Below, piece by piece: positions 34,736 to 43,596 of a stretch of 64,000 nt of DNA. Positions within the stretch are counted from its first letter, which is position 1. The number at the start of each line of letters is the position of its first letter. Below the pieces are notes generated by a model. That model saw only the letters and a list, made by a program, of their open reading frames with translations. It did no database searches and was not told the DNA's origin. A program made the translations under genes and the position numbers. Source of the DNA: a bacterium M00.F.Ca.ET.205.01.1.1 (GTDB taxonomy: Bacteria; Pseudomonadota; Alphaproteobacteria; Rhizobiales; Rhizobiaceae); assembly GCA_004791255.1 (NCBI GenBank), contig SRUQ01000004.1, positions 200,031 to 264,030 on the forward strand, written 5' to 3'.

Positions 34736-35560
34736 ATGTCCGCCGAGACAGCGCACCAAGACAACAGCTCTGCCGCTCTTCATTTCGAGATGGTGCGGCG
34801 GACACCCACGGCGTCACTGCAAGGTATCGTCACCGACATATGCGGCTATCGCGAGATTTGTCCCGGCCATTTCCGGATGGTCGAATATGCCTCGCTGACC
34901 GTGCCGCTGGTCATCAGCTTCGCCGAAGCCTTCGCCATCGGCCTCGGCAAGGCGCCGGGCGACAATGACCGTTTCGCCAGTTTCGCCGCCGGCCTCTTTG
35001 CCGGTCCGGTGATGATCGAATCCTTCGGCCGTGCCTGTTGCGTCCAGGTCAACTTCACGCCGCTCGGCGCCCGCCGCTTCTTCGGCCAGCCGATGAGCGA
35101 GCTGGCGGACCGTATGGTCGTCCTCGATGACGTCCTTGGCAGGGAAGGCATCGCCCTGCGCGAAAGGCTCGGCAACGCAGCTGACTGGGACAGCCGCTTC
35201 GCCATTGTCCAGGCGTTCGTCGCCGCTCGCCTCGCCGACGCCAGGGTGATACCGCTCGAAATTGCCTGGGCCTATGACAGAATCATCCTTTCCGGCGGCC
35301 GCACGCGCATTGCCTGGTTAGCCGAGGAGCTTGGCTGGAGCCGCAAGCATCTCACCGGGAAATTCACCGACGCCACCGGTATCGGCCCCAAAACCCTGTC
35401 TCGCATTGTCCGCTTCAACCAGGCGCTTGGCCTGTCCCGGCGAGAGGCCGGCGACTGGGCCGGAATCGCCGCCGATTGCGGCTATGCCGACCAGGCCCAT
35501 CTGGTGCGTGAATTCCGCGACCTTGCCGGCGAAACGCCGACCGCGCTTGGCCAGAGGTAA
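34736..35560 (+). CDS. AraC-family transcriptional regulator
   Basis: The 274-residue protein has an N-terminal effector-binding region of about 150 residues (VNFTPLGARRFFGQPMSELA is a typical block) and a C-terminal double helix-turn-helix at about 180-270 (IAWLAEELGWSRKHLTGKF, then WAGIAADCGYADQAHLVREF). AraC proteins of this type usually activate a neighbouring gene; the VOC protein starting 67 bp downstream is the obvious target. Confidence 0.88.
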   Translation: MSAETAHQDNSSAALHFEMVRRTPTASLQGIVTDICGYREICPGHFRMVEYASLTVPLVISFAEAFAIGLGKAPGDNDRFASFAAGLFAGPVMIESFGRACCVQVNFTPLGARRFFGQPMSELADRMVVLDDVLGREGIALRERLGNAADWDSRFAIVQAFVAARLADARVIPLEIAWAYDRIILSGGRTRIAWLAEELGWSRKHLTGKFTDATGIGPKTLSRIVRFNQALGLSRREAGDWAGIAADCGYADQAHLVREFRDLAGETPTALGQR

Positions 35561-35627
35561 CATTTCTTCAAGACGCTGGAACGGGCTTCGAACAGAGTGG
35601 GCCGTCCACCAGATGAAGGAATTCTCC

Positions 35628-36047
35628 ATGCCCACCTCGACAGAAGCGCCCCGGCTCTACCCCGCTCTGCGCTACCGCAACGCGGCAAGAATGATCGACT
35701 GGCTCTGCGAAGCCTTCGGCTTCAGCGTCCGTGCCCGCCATGGCGAAGGCGACATCATCCACCACGCCGAGCTTGTCTTCGGCTCTTCGATGATCATGCT
35801 GGGCACAGTCCGTGACGACGGCTACGGCAAGATGGTTGGCGAACCCGGCACCGGCGGCGGCAAGTCGATCTACATCGCCGTCGACGACGCCGATGCCGCC
35901 TATGCCAGGGCCAGGAAAGCCGGCGCAACAATCATCCAGGAGCTGACCGACCGCGACTATGGCAGCCGCGAGTTCATCTGCCGCGACCCGGAAGGCAGCG
36001 TCTGGTCCTTCGGCACCTATTGGCCGAATGCGGGAGAGAAGGCCTGA
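35628..36047 (+). CDS. VOC-family (glyoxalase-like) protein
   Basis: The 139-residue protein has the PhnB/glyoxalase pattern: YPALRYRNAARMIDWLCEAF, ELVFGSSMIMLG and DYGSREFICRDPEGSVWSFG. An AAGGA ribosome site 7 bases before ATG 35628 favours this start over the ATG at 35613. It is likely controlled by the AraC gene just upstream. Its substrate is not known. Confidence 0.85.
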   Translation: MPTSTEAPRLYPALRYRNAARMIDWLCEAFGFSVRARHGEGDIIHHAELVFGSSMIMLGTVRDDGYGKMVGEPGTGGGKSIYIAVDDADAAYARARKAGATIIQELTDRDYGSREFICRDPEGSVWSFGTYWPNAGEKA

Positions 36048-36056
36048 ACTGTTCGG

Positions 36057-37523
36057 TCAGCACGCCAACCCGAATATCGCGTCACAGTCGAGATGTCTCT
36101 CCAACTCCTCTGCGACCTCGTCCAGCGCGCGTTCGACCTCGGCGCGATAGTCGATGCCGCCGCCCCTGACGCCAAGAGTTTCAAGAAATCGCGCGCGAAA
36201 CGCGTCGGCGCCGAAGAGGCCGTGCAGATAGGTGCCCCACACCTTACCATCGGCTGAAATGGCGCCGTCATCCATATTGTTGATGACCGCCGATGGACGC
36301 GCCATATCGGGGCCGGTGGTAAGGCCAAGATGGATCTCGTAGCCCTCCAGCGGCAGGTCGAACGGCACCGAGCGGGCGCCGACGTTGCGCACCGTCTTTT
36401 CCGGCTCCATGATCGTTTCGATGTCGAGCAGGCCGAGCCCTTCCGCCTCGGTGACGGTGCCTTCGATGCCGTCGGGGTCACGTACGATGCGGCCCAGCAT
36501 CTGGAAGCCGCCGCAGATGCCGACGACGTGGCCGCCGCGCTTGCGGTGCGCGGCAAGGTCGTGGTCCCAACCATTTTCGCGGAATTTCAGGAGATCGCCG
36601 ATCGTCGATTTGGAACCGGGGATGACCACCAGTCCGGCGTCGCGCGGCAGGCTTTGGCCGGGGGGCACGAACACCACTTCGACCTGCGGTTCGGCCTTGA
36701 GCGGATCGAGATCGTCGAAATTGGCGATGCGGCCCAGCATCGGCACCGCGACCTTCAGCGCCCGCGCCTCGCCGGATGCCAGGCGCTCCAGCACCACGGA
36801 ATCCTCCGACGGCAGCCGCGCCGCCGCCTTCAGCCACGGCACCACACCGAAACAGCGCCACCCCGTGAACGTGTCGATGGCCTTGATGCCATCGTCGAAC
36901 AGCGTGACGTCGCCGCGAAACTTGTTGATGAGGTAGCCGACGATCATGCGCCGGTCCTCCTCCGGCAGGATCAGATGCGTGCCGGCGACCGAAGCGATGA
37001 CGCCGCCGCGATCGATGTCGCCAACCAGCACCACCGGCACATTGGCGCGCGTCGCAAAGCCCATATTGGCGATGTCGCGGCTACGCAGATTGATCTCGGC
37101 CGGCGAGCCGGCGCCCTCGACGATGACCAGATCGGCGCCCTCGCCCACCTTGGCCCAGGAGTCCAGCACCGCGTCCATCAGCCGGCCCTTCAGCGCCTGG
37201 TAGTCGCGCGCCCGCGCCTCACCTAACACCTTGCCCTGGACGATGACCTGCGCGCCGATGTCGGTCTGCGGTTTGAGCAGCACCGGGTTCATGTGGACCG
37301 ATGGCGCAACGCCGCAAGCGATCGCCTGCAGCCATTGCGCGCGGCCGATCTCGCCGCCCGTCTCGCCCTCGATATCGGCGACGGCGGCGTTGTTCGACAT
37401 GTTCTGCGGCTTGAACGGCCGCACCTTCAGGCCGCGTTTTTTTGCGGCGCGGCAAAGGCCCGCGACCAGCACCGTCTTGCCGACATCCGAACCGGTGCCT
37501 TGCAGCATGATTGCCCTGGCCAT
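36057..37523 (-). CDS. cobQ: Cobyric acid synthase CobQ
   Basis: The 488-residue enzyme amidates four carboxylates of adenosylcobyrinic acid diamide during B12 synthesis. The N-terminal ATPase domain has the P-loop-like LQGTGSDVGKTVLVAGLCRA and KPQNMSNNAAV; the C-terminal glutaminase domain has the nucleophile region HVVGICGGFQMLG and a late His (WGTYLHGLFGAD). No other cobalamin genes are beside it and no cobalamin riboswitch was recognised upstream. Its start codon overlaps the stop of the cupin gene by one base, so the two are translationally coupled. Confidence 0.96.
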   Translation of the reverse strand: MARAIMLQGTGSDVGKTVLVAGLCRAAKKRGLKVRPFKPQNMSNNAAVADIEGETGGEIGRAQWLQAIACGVAPSVHMNPVLLKPQTDIGAQVIVQGKVLGEARARDYQALKGRLMDAVLDSWAKVGEGADLVIVEGAGSPAEINLRSRDIANMGFATRANVPVVLVGDIDRGGVIASVAGTHLILPEEDRRMIVGYLINKFRGDVTLFDDGIKAIDTFTGWRCFGVVPWLKAAARLPSEDSVVLERLASGEARALKVAVPMLGRIANFDDLDPLKAEPQVEVVFVPPGQSLPRDAGLVVIPGSKSTIGDLLKFRENGWDHDLAAHRKRGGHVVGICGGFQMLGRIVRDPDGIEGTVTEAEGLGLLDIETIMEPEKTVRNVGARSVPFDLPLEGYEIHLGLTTGPDMARPSAVINNMDDGAISADGKVWGTYLHGLFGADAFRARFLETLGVRGGGIDYRAEVERALDEVAEELERHLDCDAIFGLAC

Positions 37524-38137
37524 CAGTGCCTGCCCTGCGTTGCGCTGCCGGTGATCGTCGATTTCGCCGCCAGGGGCCCGCCGCGCCAGATGTAGAGCGC
37601 CAGCAAAGGTTCCCCGGCCGTGCGCATGGCGTGGTTGACATTGGAGGCGTGGTGAACGATCTCGCCAGCCTCCCGCTTGCGAAAGCCGCCCTCGCCCATA
37701 CGCCATTCCGTACCGCCGGTCAGCGGGATGTAGATCTCCTCGGCGACGTGGTGGTGGTCGGGATAGACGATATCGGGACCAAGCATCAACAGGCCTGCCG
37801 CGACCTCTTCATTGGCGAAATGGCCGCGCGTGCCGAACATTTCCAGCCAGCCGTAATTGTCGATGAATGCCTTACCGAAATCCGACACGCTGTAGGTCTG
37901 TCCCCAATGCAGTTCGGTGCGCTGCTGCGCCAGCAATTGCACCAGCGGCTTCGCGGCCGGCGGCGCGAGTTCCGTGGCGCGATCAAGATGGCGCAGGCAG
38001 GCGAGCGGATGCGGTTCGAGCTGCCGGCCCGGCATAGTCCAGCCGATGCGCGCCACCGCATCTCGCACCAGCGCGTCGTCCACCGCGGCGAGATAGCCAT
38101 GGAACCGCCAGAGCAGCTCATCGAATTTTGTCGTCAC
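37523..38137 (-). CDS. Cupin of the DMSP lyase (DddL/DddQ-like) family
   Basis: The 204-residue protein has one cupin domain in its C-terminal half. Cupin motif 1 is complete, with His128, His130, Glu134 and Gly141 (PDHHHVAEEIYIPLTG), together with a Tyr136 that DMSP lyases use near the metal. Motif 2 has His162, His163 and His169 (VHHASNVNHAM). The preceding YGWLEMFGTRGHF block also fits the DMSP-lyase family. Such enzymes split dimethylsulfoniopropionate into dimethyl sulfide and acrylate, but many soil homologues act on unknown substrates. It is fused in translation to cobQ, which has no known link to DMSP. Confidence 0.75.
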   Translation of the reverse strand: MTTKFDELLWRFHGYLAAVDDALVRDAVARIGWTMPGRQLEPHPLACLRHLDRATELAPPAAKPLVQLLAQQRTELHWGQTYSVSDFGKAFIDNYGWLEMFGTRGHFANEEVAAGLLMLGPDIVYPDHHHVAEEIYIPLTGGTEWRMGEGGFRKREAGEIVHHASNVNHAMRTAGEPLLALYIWRGGPLAAKSTITGSATQGRH

Positions 38138-38275
38138 ATCTCGCTCCGAACATGCATCGGTGCACAGCCGCTCCGCAGCGGGTCGGGTTGCGCGGCGGCA
38201 TCATTGGTCTAGATTGGTGCGCGCGCAAAGCCAAAAACGACAGGCCAGCAGGCCGAAACCATCAGGGAGAACGCC

Positions 38276-39442
38276 ATGGACGCCGCTGTCGATGCGAGCA
38301 CCAGCCAGTTCGAACTCAACGAGGAGCAGCGCGCCATCCAGGAGATGGCTGAGGCGTTCGCTGCCGACCGTGTCGCGCCGAATGCGCTCGACTGGGACCG
38401 CAGGAAACATTTCCCCGCCGATGTGATTCGCGAGACCGGCCCGCTCGGCCTTGGCGGCATCTATGTCAGGGACGATGTCGGCGGCTCGGCGCTCGGCCGG
38501 CTCGACGCGGTGCTGATCTTCGAGGCGCTTTCACGCGCCGATCCCGCCTTTTCATCGTTCATCTCGATCCACAACATGGTCGCCTCGATGATCGACCGCT
38601 TCGGCAATGAGGAACAACGCCAGCGCTTCCTGCCCAAGCTGACCTCCATGGAATGGCTGGCGAGCTACTGCCTGACCGAGCCCGGCTCGGGCTCCGATGC
38701 GGCGGCGCTGAAGACGCGCGCGGTAAAGAGCGGTGGCGACTATATCCTCAACGGCGCCAAGCAATTCATTTCCGGCGCCGGCGACAGCGATGTCTACGCC
38801 GTCATGGTGCGCACTGGCGCCGACGGGCCGAAAGGCATTTCCACCATCGTCGTGCCCAGGGATGCGACGGGCCTCTCCTTCGGCGCCAACGAGCACAAGA
38901 TGGGCTGGCACATGCAGTCGACCCGCCAGGTCATCTTCGAGGATTGCAAGGTCCCGGCGGAGAACCTTTTGTCGGGAGAAGGCGCCGGCTTCGGCATTGC
39001 CATGGCCGGGCTCGACGGCGGCCGGCTGAACATCGCCGCCTGTTCGCTGGGCGGCGCCCAGTCGGCGCTCGACAAGGCGCTCGCCTACACCGCCGAGCGC
39101 AAGGCCTTCGGCTCGAAGATCAACCAGTTCCAGGCGCTGCAGTTCAGGCTGGCCGACATGGAAACCGAGCTGCAGGCAGCGCGCATCTTCCTCTATGCGG
39201 CCGCCTCGAAGCTCGACCGCAAGGCGCCGGATGCCGGCAAATGGTCGGCGATGGCCAAGCGCTTCGTCACCGACACCGGTTTTGATGTCGCTAACAGCGC
39301 GCTCCAACTGCTCGGCGGCTACGGCTATCTGCATGACTACGGCATCGAGAAATTGGTACGGGATCTGCGCGTCCACCAGATTCTGGAAGGCACAAACGAG
39401 ATCATGCGCGTCATCATCGCACGCGCGCTCATCGGCCGCTGA
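38276..39442 (+). CDS. Acyl-CoA dehydrogenase, probably isobutyryl-CoA type
   Basis: The 388-residue flavoenzyme has the acyl-CoA dehydrogenase signatures: YCLTEPGSGSDAAALKTRAV, the FAD-binding QFISGAGDSDVYAVM region and QLLGGYGYLHDYGIEKLVRD with the conserved closing EGTNEIMRVIIAR. The catalytic Glu is probably in the EGTNE segment. It precedes mmsB by 26 bp, and the pair matches the valine breakdown route in which isobutyryl-CoA is oxidised and 3-hydroxyisobutyrate is later dehydrogenated. Hydratase and hydrolase steps are not in the window. Confidence 0.92.
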   Translation: MDAAVDASTSQFELNEEQRAIQEMAEAFAADRVAPNALDWDRRKHFPADVIRETGPLGLGGIYVRDDVGGSALGRLDAVLIFEALSRADPAFSSFISIHNMVASMIDRFGNEEQRQRFLPKLTSMEWLASYCLTEPGSGSDAAALKTRAVKSGGDYILNGAKQFISGAGDSDVYAVMVRTGADGPKGISTIVVPRDATGLSFGANEHKMGWHMQSTRQVIFEDCKVPAENLLSGEGAGFGIAMAGLDGGRLNIAACSLGGAQSALDKALAYTAERKAFGSKINQFQALQFRLADMETELQAARIFLYAAASKLDRKAPDAGKWSAMAKRFVTDTGFDVANSALQLLGGYGYLHDYGIEKLVRDLRVHQILEGTNEIMRVIIARALIGR

Positions 39443-39468
39443 AGCCAGTAAACTCCGGGAGACAGATA

Positions 39469-40353
39469 ATGACCACGATCGCCTTCATTGGGCTTGGCAA
39501 TATGGGCAATCCGATGGCCGCGAATCTCGTCAAGGCCGGACATGCGGTACACGGCTTCGACCTGATGCCAGAGAATCTCACCATCGCGCGCGAGCATGGC
39601 GTCGTCGTTATGGCCAACGCACCGGCCGCCGTGAAGGATGCCGACGTGGTGATCACCATGCTGCCGGCCGGCAAGCACGTACTGTCGGTTTACGAGGACA
39701 TCGCGCCCAAGGCGAAAAAGGGTGTGCTGTTCATCGATTCCTCGACCATCGACGTCGAATCCGCGCGCAAGGCGCATGTTGTCGCCGCCAAGCACGGCCT
39801 GCTGTCCATCGACGCGCCGGTCTCCGGCGGCACCGGTGGCGCTGCCGCCGGCACGCTGACCTTCATGGCTGGCGGCTCCGACGATGCCTTTGCCGCCGCC
39901 GAGCCGGTCCTGAAGCCGATGGCCGGCCGCATCGTCCATTGCGGCTGTGACGGCGCCGGCCAGGCGGCCAAGATCTGCAACAACATGATCCTCGGCATTT
40001 CCATGATCGGCGTCGCCGAAGCCTTCGTGCTGGCCGAGAAACTCGGCCTCTCGCACCAGGCGCTGTTCGATGTCGCCTCGACCTCTTCGGGCCAGTGCTG
40101 GTCGCTGACCACCTACTGCCCGGTGCCCGGCCCGGTGCCGACCTCGCCGGCCAACCGCGACTACAAGCCCGGCTTTGCTGCGGCCCTTATGCTGAAGGAC
40201 CTAAAATTGTCTCAGGAAGCCGCGCAAAGCGCGGGCGCGGTGACGCCACTTGGCGCCGAAGCAGCGCAACTCTACGCCCTGTTCAACGCCCAGGGACACG
40301 GCGGCGCCGATTTCTCCGGCATAATTAATTTTCTGCGTGGCAACCCAGCCTAA
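39469..40353 (+). CDS. mmsB: 3-hydroxyisobutyrate dehydrogenase
   Basis: The 294-residue protein has the NAD-binding FIGLGNMGNPMAANLVKAGH, the substrate-binding DAPVSGGTGGAAAGTLTFM and the catalytic Lys region GAGQAAKICNNM. It oxidises 3-hydroxyisobutyrate to methylmalonate semialdehyde in valine catabolism. Its placement directly after an isobutyryl-CoA-type dehydrogenase supports MmsB over related tartronate-semialdehyde reductases. Confidence 0.93.
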   Translation: MTTIAFIGLGNMGNPMAANLVKAGHAVHGFDLMPENLTIAREHGVVVMANAPAAVKDADVVITMLPAGKHVLSVYEDIAPKAKKGVLFIDSSTIDVESARKAHVVAAKHGLLSIDAPVSGGTGGAAAGTLTFMAGGSDDAFAAAEPVLKPMAGRIVHCGCDGAGQAAKICNNMILGISMIGVAEAFVLAEKLGLSHQALFDVASTSSGQCWSLTTYCPVPGPVPTSPANRDYKPGFAAALMLKDLKLSQEAAQSAGAVTPLGAEAAQLYALFNAQGHGGADFSGIINFLRGNPA

Positions 40354-40449
40354 CCAGCGGATATCAAGGGCTTTTCCGGATTCGACCGGCAGAAAAACCG
40401 CAAATTTAGATTTGCTTAAGCTCTCGATAACTCCGCGGTAACGATGTCC

Positions 40450-40455
40450 CTATAA
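40450..40455 (+). promoter_or_regulatory. Candidate -10 box for the small RNA
   Basis: CTATAA is a near-consensus rhizobial -10 box. No strong -35 box lies at 17 bases, the best being the weak GATAAC/ATAACT around 40426-40432. Transcription would start near 40461. Confidence 0.35.
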
Positions 40456-40460
40456 AACGG

Positions 40461-40600
40461 ACTGCGAGGCGGACATATCGCATCCGCCCGGCGCTCCGGA
40501 TCAGGTCTCGCGTACCGGAGCCCGTAAGTTTCGCAAGTGTTTGGTAGCGAAACGCCATGCGTATCTGGCAAAGCCGCGTTCCCGATGGGGCGCGGTTTTT
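40461..40600 (+). ncRNA. Candidate small non-coding RNA with five hairpins
   Basis: Between mmsB and the next gene, 140 bases contain no convincing reading frame but five successive inverted repeats. GGCGGA/TCCGCC pair at 40468-40488, GCTCCGG/CCGGAGC at 40493-40521, GTTTCGC/GCGAAAC at 40528-40553 and GCCA/TGGC at 40554-40569. A final GC hairpin with a T-run acts as terminator at 40574-40600. A -10-like CTATAA lies just upstream. This layout is that of a trans-acting small RNA. I do not recognise the family. Confidence 0.55.
40574..40600 (+). terminator. Rho-independent terminator of the candidate small RNA
   Basis: CCGCGTTCCC pairs with GGGGCGCGG around GAT, followed by TTTTT. It would stop the small RNA or any mmsB read-through. 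Confidence 0.7.
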
Positions 40601-40632
40601 GCGTTTGCGCCCCTTTATCATCCAGGATTCGT

Positions 40633-41277
40633 CTATATTCCGATCGCCGCGCCCGGGATCGGCACATGATCTTCATTGGTGAGCACGATCGGCGCATCGA
40701 CCCCGTCGACACGGACCACCAGCAGGTGCGTGCTCCAAGTGCCGGCAGTACGCACCAGATGAGAGTACACGGTGCCCTTGCCCTTGGCGCCGTGGATCGG
40801 GATGCTGAACTGCGCATCACCAGCCCCATTCGCATTGACGTTGAATTGACCGCCGACCCAGAAATTGTCGGTCACATCGTCGCCAATGGCGGCCTTCACG
40901 CGGGTGTCGGCGCGAATGGCATCCATGGTCATGTGATAGGCGTCATTGCCTTTGAGCACAAAGGGGATGCTGCCGACCATCGTAGCGCAACCGCCGATAC
41001 TAACCACCCAGACGGCAAGTCCGGCGATTGCCCAGTTGCGCTGCGTCTTGCGAAACTGTTCCGCATCGCGCCAGGCCCGGTTCTGCCAGGCCCAACGGCT
41101 GCCGCGCGCGCCAAGCACGAAAATCATGATGAGGTTGACGACCGGGACCAGCGCCAGCAGCGCGATGAAGGTGCTGTTGCCGATGCCCCAGATCCAGTTG
41201 AGGAAGAAGGCACCCCAGTTCCAGCGATCGAGTTCGGCTGGAATTTCAGCCGGCTGGTTGAGCGGTTGTCCGGCCAT
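40633..41277 (-). CDS. Membrane protein with Coa1-like C-terminal domain
   Basis: The 214-residue protein has a cytoplasmic N-terminus (PAELDRWNWGAFFLNWIWGI, typical of small DUF-type membrane proteins), two helices at about 30-60 (STFIALLALVPVVNLIMIFV) and one at about 83-105. A beta-rich external domain of about 100 residues follows (VKAAIGDDVTDNFWVGGQFN, GAGDAQFSIPIHGAKGKGTV), resembling the cytochrome oxidase assembly factor Coa1 domain. No respiratory genes are close, so an assembly role is only suggested. ATG 41277 has a GGGGGA site directly ahead. Confidence 0.75.
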   Translation of the reverse strand: MAGQPLNQPAEIPAELDRWNWGAFFLNWIWGIGNSTFIALLALVPVVNLIMIFVLGARGSRWAWQNRAWRDAEQFRKTQRNWAIAGLAVWVVSIGGCATMVGSIPFVLKGNDAYHMTMDAIRADTRVKAAIGDDVTDNFWVGGQFNVNANGAGDAQFSIPIHGAKGKGTVYSHLVRTAGTWSTHLLVVRVDGVDAPIVLTNEDHVPIPGAAIGI

Positions 41278-41366
41278 GATGTCCCCCATCAGTGCGTGCA
41301 CCGATTGGTTCTAGCCCCAACCGTGAGAAATGACATCGAATTTCTAACATCGGGGCGCCATGGCCA

Positions 41367-41606
41367 TCAAAGGTGGCCGTCGTGTCCGCTTCTGCGCTGA
41401 GTCACGCCGCTGACATACCTTATTAGCCACCACGTGCCGGCGCCCAGCACAGCGCCATGAACCGCCCAAGTGTGCGAACCCAGACGGTGAACCCAGTAAC
41501 TGAAAGGTAGCCCAACTGATATTGCGAACAGGGTATAACCAATGACCTCACCGAGCACGGCGCCAATCGCCCCGCTGATCAGAAAACCGATGTGCTCTTT
41601 CCGCAT
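41367..41606 (-). CDS. Small membrane protein of unknown function
   Basis: This 79-residue frame contains two hydrophobic helices (IGFLISGAIGAVLGEVIGYT and HTWAVHGAVLGAGTWWLIRY) with a charged tail. No strong ribosome site is seen, and the frame is open further upstream to 41729 with unconvincing sequence. The hydrophobic pattern favours a real gene, but this is not certain. Confidence 0.45.
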   Translation of the reverse strand: MRKEHIGFLISGAIGAVLGEVIGYTLFAISVGLPFSYWVHRLGSHTWAVHGAVLGAGTWWLIRYVSGVTQRRSGHDGHL

Positions 41607-41725
41607 GGGAGCGGACAGTGCCGCAAGAACGAAATGTACACAAGCTTCGCCCAGCCTATGATCTCGACAATGCGCAAAATCAAAGTTCTGCAGCCAACGG
41701 CATAGCGCGAGGTTGGGGCCTCGCT

Positions 41726-42056
41726 TCAAGCCTTTGACGAAAGCCGGCGAAAATTCGCCGTGCGGCTGGCCGGCTTCAGGGCGGCACTGATCGACCGTTC
41801 GGCTGCGACGCCGTTGAACAGCGACGGCGTGCGGCCGGAGAGGACTTCCGGCCAGAAATGCGATGCCGATTGCAGGAAGGACATTTGCGCTGCGAAGGCG
41901 CCTTCAACAGCGGCGACGGTTTTCTCGCTGACCGCGCGTCGTTTCAGTGCTCCAGAGTTCGCCGCTCCCGGCGTCCATGGCCATCAAAGGCAGACGCATT
42001 GCTGCCACCAGTGGTGCCAGCATCAAGTCCGCGCCTATCTTGGCAGCTGCTTGCAC
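41726..42056 (-). pseudogene. Frameshifted phasin-like small protein gene
   Basis: Two minus-strand frames together read as one phasin-like protein. The first runs from about 42056 with protein-like sequence (AKIGADLMLAPLVAAMRLPL). It loses sense near 41935-41950, where the second frame takes over (RRAVSEKTVAAVEGAFAAQM, then FWPEVLSGRTPSLFNG and SISAALKPASRTANFRRL) and ends at a TGA at 41726-41728. Neither frame alone gives a complete gene: the first stops soon after the junction and the second has a stop just upstream. One inserted or deleted base explains this. Phasin-like proteins of about 100 residues with VSEK and FWPEV-type motifs are common in rhizobia. A sequencing error is the alternative. 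The rest of the stretch to 42216 shows nothing clear. Confidence 0.5.
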
Positions 42057-42216
42057 GCCTCGGCTCCTGCCGGTCTTTCTTATTGAAACACCCCCTTGGC
42101 AGCACGGCCCCCCGCTTCACACTACGCGCCGAGGACAATTTTGGCTCCCCGGCGCGACAGCAAGTTTTCTCAAGGCCGGGCGCCCCTGCGAAGAAGCGCC
42201 CGGTCAAGCTTCGCTC

Positions 42217-43596
42217 TTAGCGCCTACGCAGGTCGGCCTGCGCGAGATGGAGCGCCTTGGAAATCCGTTCGCAGGCCATGTCGATCGTGTCGCGGGTCCA
42301 GATCAGCGGCGGTGACAGGATCATCGTGTCGCCGGTGGCGCGCAGCATCATGCCGTTGGCGATCGCGTGGTCGCGCACGACAACCGCCGCACTTCCCGAC
42401 GGCAGGAAGCGCTCCTTGGTCGCCTTGTCCTTGACGATCTCGATCGCCCCCATCAGGCCGATCGAGCGCACCTCGCCGACAAGGTCGTGGCCTGCGATGC
42501 GTTCCTGCAGCGCCTGGGCGAAATAGGGCCCGGTATCGTTCCTGACACGGTCGACCAGTCCTTCCCGCTCGATGATCTCGAGGTTCTTCAGCGCCACGGC
42601 ACAGGCCACCGGATGGCCTGAATAGGTGTAGCCATGGTTGAACTCGCCGCCCTTCGCCACCAGTGTCGAGCTGATACGGTCGCCGACCAGCAGCGCCGAC
42701 AGCGGCTGGTAGCCAGACGTCAGCGCCTTTGCCGTGGTGATGGTATCGGGTTCGATGCCGAAGGTCTGCGCGGCAAACCATTCACCGGTGCGGCCATAGC
42801 CTGTGATGACCTCGTCCAGCATCAACAGAACATCGTATTTGCGGCAGATGCGCTGCACTTCGGGCCAGTAGCTTGCCGGCGGAATCTTGACGCCGCCCGC
42901 GCCCATCACCGGCTCGCCGATGAAAGCCGCGACCTTGTCGGCGCCGGCCTCGAGGATGGCATCCTCGACCGACTTTGCCGCGCGCAAGCCGAAATCATGG
43001 TCGCTCTCGCCCGGCAGCGCCAGCTCGTAGGCATAGGGCATCATCACATGAACGATGTTGGGCACGGCGCCATTGAGCTGCTTGTGCATGGCATCCATGC
43101 CGCCCAGCGAAGTACCGGCGATGGTCGAGCCGTGATAGGCCATCTTGCGCGAGATGACGCGGTTTTTCTCCGGCTTGCCCTCCAGCACCCAGTAGTGGCG
43201 GACGAGGCGCAAGGCGGTGTCGTTGGCCTCCGAACCGGACGAGCCGTAGAACACCTGGTTGACATTTTTTGGCGCGATCTCGGCCAGCTTCTTCGACAGC
43301 AGCACCGGCGTCGGCGTCGAGCATTTGAAGAAGGAATTATAGTAAGGCAGTTCCTTCATCTGGGCATAGGCGGCCTCGGCGAGTTCATTGCGGCCATAGC
43401 CGATGTTGACGCACCACAGGCCGGCCATGCCGTCGAGCAGTTCCGTGCCTTCGGAATCGTAGATGAACGGGCCGTTGGCATGGGTGATGACGCGGGAGCC
43501 GGCCTCGCGCAGCTCCTTGTGGTCGGTGAAGGGGTGCAGATGATGCGCGGCGTCGATCTGCTGAAGCTGCTTCAGCGAATAGTTCTGATAGGTCAT
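42217..43596 (-). CDS. Class III omega-aminotransferase (PLP)
   Basis: The 459-residue enzyme has the class III pattern: GMAGLWCVNIGYGRNELAEA, FYGSSGSEANDTALRLVRHY, the PLP-region LLMLDEVITGYGRTGEWFAA and the Schiff-base Lys in TTAKALTSGYQPLSALLVG. Close relatives use pyruvate as acceptor and beta-alanine, putrescine, taurine or other omega-amines as donors. The start MTYQNYSLKQLQQIDAAHHL is the usual one for this group. No dedicated dehydrogenase or transporter is adjacent, so the amine donor is unknown. Confidence 0.93.
   Translation of the reverse strand: MTYQNYSLKQLQQIDAAHHLHPFTDHKELREAGSRVITHANGPFIYDSEGTELLDGMAGLWCVNIGYGRNELAEAAYAQMKELPYYNSFFKCSTPTPVLLSKKLAEIAPKNVNQVFYGSSGSEANDTALRLVRHYWVLEGKPEKNRVISRKMAYHGSTIAGTSLGGMDAMHKQLNGAVPNIVHVMMPYAYELALPGESDHDFGLRAAKSVEDAILEAGADKVAAFIGEPVMGAGGVKIPPASYWPEVQRICRKYDVLLMLDEVITGYGRTGEWFAAQTFGIEPDTITTAKALTSGYQPLSALLVGDRISSTLVAKGGEFNHGYTYSGHPVACAVALKNLEIIEREGLVDRVRNDTGPYFAQALQERIAGHDLVGEVRSIGLMGAIEIVKDKATKERFLPSGSAAVVVRDHAIANGMMLRATGDTMILSPPLIWTRDTIDMACERISKALHLAQADLRRR

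Noticed and set aside
38138..38275. Cobalamin riboswitch upstream of the cupin-cobQ operon
   Set aside because: The 138-bp gap lacks a B12-box-like sequence and the expected multi-arm fold.
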